Shown: one piece after another, positions 1 to 7,069 of the stretch
How positions within the stretch are numbered: position 1 is the first letter of the stretch
Layout: each line of letters starts with the position of its first letter
NCBI GenBank assembly: GCA_015490215.1
Contig: WFYH01000139.1
Coordinates: 1 to 7,750 of the forward strand
Direction: 5' to 3'
Length of the DNA stretch: 7,750 bases
Origin: Aquificaceae bacterium
Lineage (GTDB): Bacteria; Aquificota; Aquificia; Aquificales; Aquificaceae
Program-made: the position numbers and the translations under genes
The notes under the pieces: generated by a model
What the model was told of the DNA's origin: nothing
The model's database searches: none
Seen by the model: only the letters and a program-made list of their open reading frames with translations

Positions 1-1439
<1,439 letters not shown>

Positions 1440-1449
1440 GTAATTTCGC

Positions 1450-2043
1450 TTAGAAGCTTCCGCCTCCTATAAGGAACCTTAAAAAGAAGGTGGTTCCTAT
1501 TTTGTTCCCCTCCGCATCCAGACCTGACAGGGGGTGAATGCCCCCGATCTCCGCACCTATAAAAAGTTTGCTCAGCCTCCTTATGTAGCCTATCCCGAGC
1601 TTACCCACCACCCCCTCCAAGTCCTTTACCTTGTAGGTATCCAAGGTGCCTTCCTGCTCCTTTACGGCAAGGGTCATTGCCGAGTAACCCAATCCGATGT
1701 TTGTATATACGAAGCTCTTTTCCCTCTTTAAAAGCCCGTAGCCGAGGTTGAAGGTCAAATAGCCCCCTCCGAGGGATACCTCCTTTCCTCCCCTTTCAGT
1801 AGGCACCATGGATAAGGATCCTCCTTCAAGTCCCAAAAGAAGATCTTCTTTTACAAAGTATCCACCGCCGCCGAAGTCTAAGCCGAGCTTCCTATCTATC
1901 TCCGGCTGGTTGTTTTCCCTGAGGAAGGTGTTAAGGTCTCCTGTGTCTATACTCGTTGCCTGCAGGAATCCGAAACCGAACCCTCCCGCCCAAGCCCAAG
2001 AGCCGATAAACCCCAAAACCAGAGCCAACCTAAGCTTGCCCAT
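1450..2043 (-). CDS. Secreted, probable outer-membrane beta-barrel protein
   Basis: The 197-aa product has a clear Sec signal peptide: MGKLRLALVLGF followed by IGSWAWA, with likely cleavage after Ala19. The mature part is rich in Gly and in alternating hydrophobic/polar strands (LDFGGGGYFV, DLLLGLEGGSL, GGYLTFNLGYGLL, FVYTNIGLGYSAMTL, GKLGIGYIRRL, KLFIGAEIGGI, TTFFLRFLIGGGSF). It ends in Phe, as many outer-membrane barrel proteins do for BAM recognition. Size and strand count suit a small barrel of about eight strands. There are no Cys and no lipobox. A strong GGGAGG lies about 9 nt before the ATG. I cannot assign a specific family or cargo. It is transcribed divergently from the oxidoreductase operon and convergently with the thiC pair, so it is probably a single-gene unit. 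Confidence 0.72.
   Translation of the reverse strand: MGKLRLALVLGFIGSWAWAGGFGFGFLQATSIDTGDLNTFLRENNQPEIDRKLGLDFGGGGYFVKEDLLLGLEGGSLSMVPTERGGKEVSLGGGYLTFNLGYGLLKREKSFVYTNIGLGYSAMTLAVKEQEGTLDTYKVKDLEGVVGKLGIGYIRRLSKLFIGAEIGGIHPLSGLDAEGNKIGTTFFLRFLIGGGSF
1472..1503 (+). terminator. Possible terminator of the thiC operon
   Basis: The inverted repeat AGGAACC (1472-1478) and GGTTCCT (1492-1498) encloses a 13-nt loop and is followed by TATTTTGTT. This is the right layout for an intrinsic terminator in the plus direction, about 35-60 nt past the end of the 145-aa gene. It lies inside the 3' end of the convergent minus-strand gene, so the match may be a by-product of coding sequence. The stem is short and the U tract is interrupted, so confidence is low. 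Confidence 0.25.
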
Positions 2044-2082
2044 GCTGTGCTTCCTCCCCGAGACAAACGCTGTTTTAAAGCC

Positions 2083-2109
2083 TTGACAATATTAGGAGAT
2101 ACTTATAAA
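2083..2109 (+). promoter_or_regulatory. Candidate sigma70-type promoter of the oxidoreductase operon
   Basis: A perfect TTGACA (2083-2088) is followed 15 nt later by TATAAA (2104-2109). A shifted -10, TAAATT at 2106-2111, would give a 17-nt spacer. Transcription would start near 2116-2120, leaving a leader of about 35-40 nt before the ATG at 2155. It is the only convincing promoter-like pair in the 111-bp divergent intergenic region, and its orientation suits the five-gene operon. The 15-nt spacing of the best -10 is shorter than optimal, so the exact start is uncertain. Confidence 0.45.
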
Positions 2110-2154
2110 TTGTAGCCTACCTAATCCTTTTAAAAGCTGACGGAGGTTCAAGTA

Positions 2155-2877
2155 ATGGAGGAAAGCAAGAGGGTTATTGTCCCCGGGCCGGAAGGATATA
2201 TACCGACACCGGCAGCCTTCAGGGGTGTGGAGCTTCCTCCTCCCGGGAAGGCTCTCATGTATGGGGAGATAGTTGACGAAGAAACCGCCATGAGGGAGGC
2301 GGCTAAAGCCCTCCTGACCAGAAGGAACCCCACCATATTCCCCGGTCCTTTGGTCCTGTGGGGTTGGAACGCCGCCGCCATGGAAAAGGCAAAGGCGGTC
2401 TTGGAACTTGCTATGGAAATCCCCAACTGCAGGATCATACCCATGCCCGACTACAGACCCAAGTATCCTAAGATAGATCCCGAGGCGGAGATAAACCCCA
2501 ATCATCCCAACTTGACAATACTTCACAATAAGATAGAGGTATGTATCTTCGTTGGTGTTCACTGCCACTATGCGAACCTGTCTCTCAGGATGATAAGGGC
2601 GGGGACCAACTGCTTCACCATAGCCCTCTGTGCGGAGATGGGTCACGAGGATGCTATGGTGTCCCTCAGGGACGTTCATGCAGAGGAGATAAGGCGCTTT
2701 AAAGATGTTCTCGTTGAGGTCAGGAAGGAGATGGGTATAGAGTGGGAACCCAAGCTCCCGCCCGAAAACCCCTCCCTTCCCAAGGAGGATTGGACGAAGA
2801 TCTCTCCCTTGGACTTTGGCGAGTATGCGGCACTTCTTATGCCTAGGAAGGGCGAAGTCATTGAGGAAACTGAATAA
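2155..2877 (+). CDS. forD: CODH/ACS epsilon-like accessory subunit of 2-oxoacid:ferredoxin oxidoreductase
   Basis: This 240-aa protein opens the oxidoreductase operon. Its middle (about residues 55-175) resembles the carbon monoxide dehydrogenase beta/acetyl-CoA synthase epsilon family, a DHS-like Rossmann-type fold. Examples are RRNPTIFPGPLVLWGW, then a helix, then IEVCIFVGVHCHYANLSLRM, then the EMGHEDAMVSLRDVH stretch. Cys residues (92, 130, 137, 153, 159) do not form a standard Fe-S motif. There is no signal or membrane segment. The start is the ATG at 2155, with GGAGG 8 nt upstream. Such a subunit is known from the five-subunit enzymes of Hydrogenobacter; its role there is not clear to me. 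The symbol follows the Hydrogenobacter forDABGE order and is tentative: in the sister por operon the letters are assigned differently. A 20-nt gap separates it from the alpha gene. Confidence 0.78.
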   Translation: MEESKRVIVPGPEGYIPTPAAFRGVELPPPGKALMYGEIVDEETAMREAAKALLTRRNPTIFPGPLVLWGWNAAAMEKAKAVLELAMEIPNCRIIPMPDYRPKYPKIDPEAEINPNHPNLTILHNKIEVCIFVGVHCHYANLSLRMIRAGTNCFTIALCAEMGHEDAMVSLRDVHAEEIRRFKDVLVEVRKEMGIEWEPKLPPENPSLPKEDWTKISPLDFGEYAALLMPRKGEVIEETE

Positions 2878-2897
2878 AAACCGCAGGAGGTTTTGTT

Positions 2898-4067
2898 ATG
2901 CCCGAGCAGAAGGTTGTTGAGCCTGAATACCTCCTTTTGGAGGCTCCTCGGGAGAGGAAGTTTATAACCGGATCTCAGGCTTTTGCGGAAGCCATAAAGA
3001 GAGCAAACGTTGACATAGCCATAGCCTACCCTATCACCCCTCAGTCCGAGACCATGCACCTTGTGGGAGACCTCTACGCCCAAGGGTATGTCAAGGACTA
3101 CTACAGGGCGGAAGAGGAATACGGCGCCATGTCCGCCATAGCCGGAGCTGTCAGAGGAGGAGCAAGAGCCTTCAGCGCGACCTCGGGTCCGGGACTTCTG
3201 AGGGGATTGGAGGCTATAGTCTCTTGGCCCGGTCACAGGATACCCGCAGTATTGGGAGTGATGACCCGTGTGGTAAACGCACCCCTTTCCATACAGCCCG
3301 ACAACGTGGAGATAGCTTACCTCCTGCACTCGGGTCTGATAGTCCTCCATGCGGAGAACCAGCAGGATGTTTTTGACTTCACCTTGGCGGGATTTGTTAT
3401 CTCCGAGAAGGTGGACGTATATCTGCCGGTGGTTGTGGCTACCGAGGGCTTCTTCGTTACCCACGCAAAGGGTTACGTTGAGCTTCCTCCCGATGACATA
3501 AAGCTACCCCCCAGAGATCCCTACAAAGCTCCCGTTCCTCCCACCGACTGCGAGATACCTCCCGCAAGGATCCAAAGGGACGCACCTGTTCAGAAGTCCA
3601 ACTTCATGAGCTACCTGATCCATGCTGTATGGCAACAGGAAGTCTGGTCTGCCAACAGAAGGGCTATGAAGTGGATCTACAAGTATATCGGCGGACCCAT
3701 AGAGGTGGTGAACCCCGATGCGGAGGTGTTTATAGTAGCTTCGGGCTGTGCCGCCGCTCAGGGAAGGGAGGCTCAAAGATACGCCCAGATGGAAGGACTC
3801 CCCGTAGGTCTCGTAAAGGTGAAATCCCTCAGACCCTTCCCTGAGAAGGAGATAAGGGAAGCCCTAAAGAACGCCAAGGCGGTTATAGTTCCCGAGCACA
3901 ACATAGTGGGTTGGCTCGCCAAGGAGGTCAAGGCGGTCATACCCAACAGCGGTATAGTTGTTGACGGTCCGAGGGTCTACGGCGGTATGACGCTCCCCGT
4001 GGAGCTTATTATGGAGGAGATCTACAAAGCCCTCGGAATTAAGAAAGAAAAGAAAACCGTTGTTTAA
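2898..4067 (+). CDS. forA: 2-oxoacid:ferredoxin oxidoreductase, alpha subunit
   Basis: The 389-aa catalytic alpha subunit combines OFOR domain I (about residues 22-195) and domain II (about 265-375), joined by a Pro-rich linker near 195-235. Domain I shows the YPITPQSE motif (44-51), the conserved Glu74 in EEEYGAMSAIAGAVRGG that activates thiamine diphosphate, ATSGPGLLRG (94-103), and an Arg at 124 in the place that contacts the substrate carboxylate in pyruvate enzymes. Domain II shows EVFIVASG, the LRPFP motif (311-315) and VPEHN. Together with the beta subunit it condenses CO2 and acyl-CoA with reduced ferredoxin, or the reverse. Whether the substrate is pyruvate or 2-oxoglutarate cannot be read with confidence; operon order hints at 2-oxoglutarate. 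AGGAGG sits 7 nt before the ATG. Confidence 0.95.
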   Translation: MPEQKVVEPEYLLLEAPRERKFITGSQAFAEAIKRANVDIAIAYPITPQSETMHLVGDLYAQGYVKDYYRAEEEYGAMSAIAGAVRGGARAFSATSGPGLLRGLEAIVSWPGHRIPAVLGVMTRVVNAPLSIQPDNVEIAYLLHSGLIVLHAENQQDVFDFTLAGFVISEKVDVYLPVVVATEGFFVTHAKGYVELPPDDIKLPPRDPYKAPVPPTDCEIPPARIQRDAPVQKSNFMSYLIHAVWQQEVWSANRRAMKWIYKYIGGPIEVVNPDAEVFIVASGCAAAQGREAQRYAQMEGLPVGLVKVKSLRPFPEKEIREALKNAKAVIVPEHNIVGWLAKEVKAVIPNSGIVVDGPRVYGGMTLPVELIMEEIYKALGIKKEKKTVV

Positions 4068-4090
4068 AATCCATGTAAAGGAGGTGTGTC

Positions 4091-4969
4091 ATGGGACTTG
4101 AATATGTGAGGATCTCTCCGGGATTTGAAAAATACATGCCTAGGGACTACGTGGATCTAGTCCAGTTCGGGCAGTTCGGAAAGCAAGTTGACGTTATGCA
4201 ACTCGGCCAGTTCAAGGAGCTGGTGGAAGAGCACCCCATGTGTGCGGGGTGTTACATGGCTTACTTCATAAGGGTCTTCTACGCCGCTCTGCCCAATCCC
4301 GAAGACACAATAGTTCTCGGAACCGCCGGGTGTGCAAGGCTTGCCCTCTCTCAGGCTGCGGTTCCCTTTATCTACGGAAACTACGGCGATACAAACGCAG
4401 TTGCCTCTGGTCTTAAGAGAGCGCTCTCTATCAGGTTCCCCGATAAGGTGAAGGATGTTGTGGTAATAGCCGGTGACGGCGGTCTGATGGACATAGGTTT
4501 CGGTATGACCATGCACTCTTGGTTCAGGAGGGAGAAGTTCACCACCATCATGGTGGACAACGAGGTATACGGAAACACGGGAGGACAGGAGAGCGGAATG
4601 TCCCCCAAGGGCGTTCAGCTCAAGATGGCGCCCCTCGGAAAGAAGTTCGACAAGATAAATGCGGTTGAGCTGGCAAAGGTGGCAGGTTGCGTATACGTTG
4701 CCAAGCTCTCTCCCACCAACCCCAAGAGGATAGCCAAGGTTATAAGAAGGGCGATCCTTGCCGCGAGGGAGTTCGGACCCACCTTCATCCACGCTTACAC
4801 CTCTTGTAACATTGAATACTCCATACCTACCAGAGAGGTCCTTGCGGACGCAAGGAACAGGGAGAAGAAGGACTTCAAGTTCTACGAGTGGATGACCGAC
4901 GAGGTCAAAGAATACCTTGAGGAAATAGAGAGGAAGGAAAAGGAAAAAGCAAAGCAGGAGGTTAAGTGA
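4091..4969 (+). CDS. forB: 2-oxoacid:ferredoxin oxidoreductase, beta subunit (TPP-binding)
   Basis: The 292-aa beta subunit carries the thiamine diphosphate and proximal 4Fe-4S sites. The TPP/Mg motif runs from GDGG (128-131) to VDNEVYGNTGGQ (155-166). Four Cys fit the proximal cluster of the family: Cys51 and Cys54 in CAGC, Cys81 in GTAGC, and Cys239 in YTSCN. The spacing resembles that in single-chain pyruvate:ferredoxin oxidoreductase. Before CAGC there is an N-terminal stretch of about 50 residues that holds two copies of a 12-residue unit, VDLVQFGQFGKQ (21-32) and VDVMQLGQFKEL (33-44), which is not a feature I know from the family. The C-terminus is a highly charged Glu/Lys helix. A strong AAAGGAGG lies 6 nt before the start. 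The stop overlaps the gamma-gene ATG by one base (TGATG). Confidence 0.95.
   Translation: MGLEYVRISPGFEKYMPRDYVDLVQFGQFGKQVDVMQLGQFKELVEEHPMCAGCYMAYFIRVFYAALPNPEDTIVLGTAGCARLALSQAAVPFIYGNYGDTNAVASGLKRALSIRFPDKVKDVVVIAGDGGLMDIGFGMTMHSWFRREKFTTIMVDNEVYGNTGGQESGMSPKGVQLKMAPLGKKFDKINAVELAKVAGCVYVAKLSPTNPKRIAKVIRRAILAAREFGPTFIHAYTSCNIEYSIPTREVLADARNREKKDFKFYEWMTDEVKEYLEEIERKEKEKAKQEVK
4956..4961 (+). promoter_or_regulatory. Ribosome binding site that decides the gamma-subunit start
   Basis: AGGAGG stands 7 nt before the ATG at 4969 but only 4 nt before the in-frame GTG at 4966. The spacing and codon favour the ATG, giving a start that overlaps the beta-subunit stop as TGATG. It lies within the last codons of the beta gene. 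Confidence 0.7.
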
Positions 4970-5658
4970 TGAAGAGGTATAACATAAGGATCGCAGGTGT
5001 CGGTGGGCAGGGGGTCGTCACCTCCGCCCACATCCTCGGTAACGCTATGTCTGCGGCGGGTAAATACGCCTCCTTGGTTCCCTTCTTCGGATCCGAAAAG
5101 AGGATGGCTCCCGTTGAAGCCTACGTTAGGGCTTCCGACCAACCCATCTATGAAGTCGGAGAGGTCGTGTATCCGAACGTGATAATGATCTACCACCCTC
5201 AGGTTATAACCCACGGAAAGTCCTACACCATGCCCTTCTACACGGGTCTCAAGGAAGGAGGGATGATCCTGATAAACTCCGATGTGGACATAATACCCGA
5301 CGAAGATAAGAAGGTCTTGGAACAACTCAAGGCGAGGATCTACTACATCCCCGCCACCCAGATAGCCAGAGACATAGCGGGAACGGAACTCGCTACCAAC
5401 ATGGCTATGGTGGGACTCTTCTTCGGTATAACCCGTCTCGTTGAGCTTGAGCACATTGAAAAGGCTCTCATAGAAAGGTTCCTCGGGGGAACCTTCGTAG
5501 CCTCGGGTGGAACCACCGCCCTTGACTCCGCTATAGAAAAGAAGTTCAAAAAAAAGCAAGAACTCCTTGCCAAGAACATGGAGGTTATAAAATACACCCT
5601 TAAGCTTGCCGAGGAGAAGGGTTGGGTAGAGGAGGAAGAGGAAAAAGTCACCACCTGA
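4969..5658 (+). CDS. forG: 2-oxoacid:ferredoxin oxidoreductase, gamma subunit
   Basis: The 229-aa gamma subunit is OFOR domain III, the Rossmann-like domain associated with coenzyme A binding in this enzyme class. The N-terminal signature RIAGVGGQGVVTSAHILG is near-perfect, followed by the family's FFGSEKRMAPVEAYVRAS segment. Later parts (PNVIMIYHPQV, GGMILINSD, ATQIARDIAGTELATNMAMVG, FLGGTF) also follow the family. The length of about 230 residues is close to typical for a separate gamma chain. The C-terminus is unusually acidic (WVEEEEEKVTT). I place the start at the ATG at 4969 rather than the GTG at 4966, on ribosome-site spacing. Overlap with the beta gene and an 11-nt gap to the next gene show a single translational unit. 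Confidence 0.95.
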   Translation: MKRYNIRIAGVGGQGVVTSAHILGNAMSAAGKYASLVPFFGSEKRMAPVEAYVRASDQPIYEVGEVVYPNVIMIYHPQVITHGKSYTMPFYTGLKEGGMILINSDVDIIPDEDKKVLEQLKARIYYIPATQIARDIAGTELATNMAMVGLFFGITRLVELEHIEKALIERFLGGTFVASGGTTALDSAIEKKFKKKQELLAKNMEVIKYTLKLAEEKGWVEEEEEKVTT

Positions 5659-5669
5659 GGAGGTAGTGG

Positions 5670-5894
5670 ATGTATTTCGTAGCGGAGGTAAACGAGAAGG
5701 AGTGTGCCAAGTACAACTGTAAACAGTGCGTCCTGTTCTGTCCCGAACCCAACTGTATAAACTACAAGCAGAGCGATCACACCGCTTGGGTGTGGACCGA
5801 CAGGTGCAAGGGTTGTGAGATCTGCGTCTACGTGTGCTCGGACCTTCTCAAAAGGCACTGCATTGAGATGGTCATGGTAAAGGCGGGCGACTGA
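5670..5894 (+). CDS. forE: Ten-cysteine ferredoxin-like subunit of 2-oxoacid:ferredoxin oxidoreductase
   Basis: This 74-aa protein is a two-cluster ferredoxin-type electron-transfer subunit and corresponds to the delta chain of other OFORs. The second cluster motif is regular: C46-x2-C49-x2-C52-x3-C56, but with Ser instead of the usual Pro after the last Cys. The first motif is stretched: C12-x4-C17-x2-C20-x3-C24-Pro, with four residues where two are normal. Two further Cys, at 29 and 64, bring the total to ten. By family knowledge it should pass electrons between external ferredoxin and the beta-subunit cluster. GGAGG lies 6 nt before the ATG. Its place last in the operon is the reason for the forE label, which is tentative; the function as an Fe-S subunit is secure. 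The TGA sits in the loop of a hairpin. Confidence 0.87.
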   Translation: MYFVAEVNEKECAKYNCKQCVLFCPEPNCINYKQSDHTAWVWTDRCKGCEICVYVCSDLLKRHCIEMVMVKAGD

Positions 5895-5921
5895 CCCGCC
5901 TCTCCTTTAAAATCTTCTTTT
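5881..5921 (+). terminator. Probable terminator or attenuator at the end of the oxidoreductase operon
   Basis: AGGCGGG (5881-5887) and CCCGCCT (5895-5901) form a perfect 7-bp GC-rich stem with a 7-nt loop, CGACTGA, that contains the stop codon of the last operon gene. A T-rich stretch follows (CTCCTTTAAAATCTTCTTTT). A clean U tract does not directly follow the stem, so termination may be partial and the structure could instead protect the 3' end of the mRNA. Confidence 0.45.
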
Positions 5922-5926
5922 AAAGG
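5904..5926. repeat. Perfect AT-rich inverted repeat before the 95-aa gene
   Basis: CCTTTAAAA (5904-5912) and TTTTAAAGG (5918-5926) form a perfect 9-bp inverted repeat with a 5-nt loop (TCTTC). It begins right after the GC-rich hairpin and ends 2 nt before the GGAGG of the next gene. It could be an operator, a second part of the terminator, or an mRNA element affecting translation. No clear promoter pair is visible in this 45-bp gap. Confidence 0.6.
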
Positions 5927-5939
5927 TCGGAGGTCTCCT

Positions 5940-6227
5940 ATGGATCCGTCCGTTAAGGAGAAACTGCAAAGGCTCGCCGACGAACTGAAGGACCTTATGG
6001 TCAACCCTGACGTAGAGGTTGAGGTCCATTTTGGAGATGAAGAAGAGAGGAAGTTCCCCTTTGTGAGGGTTAGATACACCACCGAGGAGCACGAGGTCCA
6101 CGAAAAGGATATAGAGATAGCCGAAGACAACCTAAACAAGAGTGTGGAGGAGCTAAAAGAATACGTAACCTTCATGATAGAGCAGTTCATGGAAGAGATA
6201 GACAGCGTGGAATACGGCGGCGAATAG
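5940..6227 (+). CDS. Unrecognised acidic 95-aa protein upstream of dapF
   Basis: I do not recognise this protein. It is very rich in Glu and Asp and has no Cys, signal peptide or membrane segment. The likely layout is an N-terminal amphipathic helix (residues 3-20), three strands (VEVEVHFG, FPFVRVRYTT, EVHEKDIEIA) and a long C-terminal helix (about 66-90), so a small alpha-beta-beta-beta-alpha domain is plausible. The ATG at 5940 follows GGAGG (5929-5933) by 6 nt. It lies 2 nt upstream of dapF and is almost certainly co-translated with it. Composition looks like the neighbouring genes, with no sign of transfer. A cytosolic role is likely; no function can be assigned. Confidence 0.8.
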   Translation: MDPSVKEKLQRLADELKDLMVNPDVEVEVHFGDEEERKFPFVRVRYTTEEHEVHEKDIEIAEDNLNKSVEELKEYVTFMIEQFMEEIDSVEYGGE

Positions 6228-6229
6228 GT

Positions 6230-7069
6230 ATGGACTTTACAAAGCTCCAAGGCTCGGGCAACGACTTCATAGTCATCGACAACAGGGATGGAAAGGTTCA
6301 AAGGCTTTTAAAAGACCGCGGAATAAGCGTAGAGGATTTTGTGGTAAAGCTCTGCACACCGCACACAGGTGTGGGAGCGGACGGGCTTATCCTGATAGAG
6401 GAACCCAAGGATCCAGAAAATGATTTCCGTTGGCAGTTTTTTAATGCGGACGGCTCCGTAGCGGAGATGTGTGGGAACGGCTCCCGCTGTGCGGTCAGGT
6501 TCTGCTACGAAAAAGGTATAGTCGGTGAAAGGGTAAAGTTTGAAACCCTTGCGGGTGTTATAAAGGCACAGGTCTTGGAGGGTGGAAAGAGGGTAAAGGT
6601 TCAGCTAACACCTCCCTCCGAACCCCGAGATAGGTGTCTTGAGGCGGATGGGCTTACCGTTAAGGGAACCTTCATAAACACGGGGGTGCCCCACTTCGTG
6701 GTGCCTTCCGAAAACCTTGAGAGCCTAAACGTGAAGTCCCTCGGAAGGGCTATAAGGTTCCATGAAGAGTTCAGACCCCAAGGGACCAACGTAAACTTCG
6801 TAGAGCCTGTATCTGAGAGCACACTTAAGATAAGAACCTACGAGAGGGGTGTAGAGGCTGAAACCTTAGCCTGCGGAACGGGAGCTACCGCCTCAGCGAT
6901 AGTGGCTTACCTAAAAGGTCTCGTAAAGGAAAAGCCTGTTGAAGTTATAACAAAAGGCGGGGAGGTTCTAAAGATTGACTTTTCCGATGATCTGAAAGAG
7001 GTCTATCTGGAAGGATCCGTCTGCAAGGTCTACGACGGTCTTTTGAGCTACGAGGTCTTTACGTGTTGA
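6230..7069 (+). CDS. dapF: Diaminopimelate epimerase DapF
   Basis: DapF converts LL- to meso-diaminopimelate without a cofactor, giving the precursor of lysine and of peptidoglycan cross-links, in the cytosol. The 279-aa length is normal for the family. Visible motifs are the N-terminal KLQGSGNDF, HTGVGADG, the first catalytic Cys81 in ADGSVAEMCGNGSRC, NTGVPHFVV, the QGTNVNFVE segment and the second catalytic Cys215 in ERGVEAETLACGTGA. Both acid/base cysteines are therefore present and the enzyme should be active. The ATG lies 2 nt after the stop of the 95-aa gene, with only a weak ribosome site (ATAGGT), so it probably depends on translational coupling. Its last 11 bp overlap the end of the convergent pfkA gene. 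Confidence 0.98.
   Translation: MDFTKLQGSGNDFIVIDNRDGKVQRLLKDRGISVEDFVVKLCTPHTGVGADGLILIEEPKDPENDFRWQFFNADGSVAEMCGNGSRCAVRFCYEKGIVGERVKFETLAGVIKAQVLEGGKRVKVQLTPPSEPRDRCLEADGLTVKGTFINTGVPHFVVPSENLESLNVKSLGRAIRFHEEFRPQGTNVNFVEPVSESTLKIRTYERGVEAETLACGTGATASAIVAYLKGLVKEKPVEVITKGGEVLKIDFSDDLKEVYLEGSVCKVYDGLLSYEVFTC

Noticed and set aside
2044..2154. A promoter for the minus-strand barrel gene, with TACAAT (complement of 2109-2114) as a -10
   Set aside because: No acceptable -35 lies at the right distance; another AT-rich hexamer nearby (TAATAT) is equally weak. A promoter must exist but I cannot place it.
2092..2679. Minus-strand frame of 195 codons starting opposite the accessory gene
   Set aside because: It is a shadow of the plus-strand gene and runs through the promoter region; no protein family is recognisable.
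2676..3464. Long minus-strand open frame (262 codons) opposite the accessory and alpha subunit genes
   Set aside because: It is antisense to two strongly recognised genes, its translation is low-complexity and family-free, and it spans the junction of two real genes.
4882..5559. Long minus-strand open frame (225 codons) opposite the beta and gamma genes
   Set aside because: It mirrors conserved coding sequence; the GC-biased codons of the real genes leave the opposite strand open. No credible domain or ribosome site.
6304..6313. CTTTTAAAAG palindrome inside dapF as a regulatory site
   Set aside because: It is explained by ordinary Leu-Leu-Lys codons (CTT TTA AAA) within a conserved gene.
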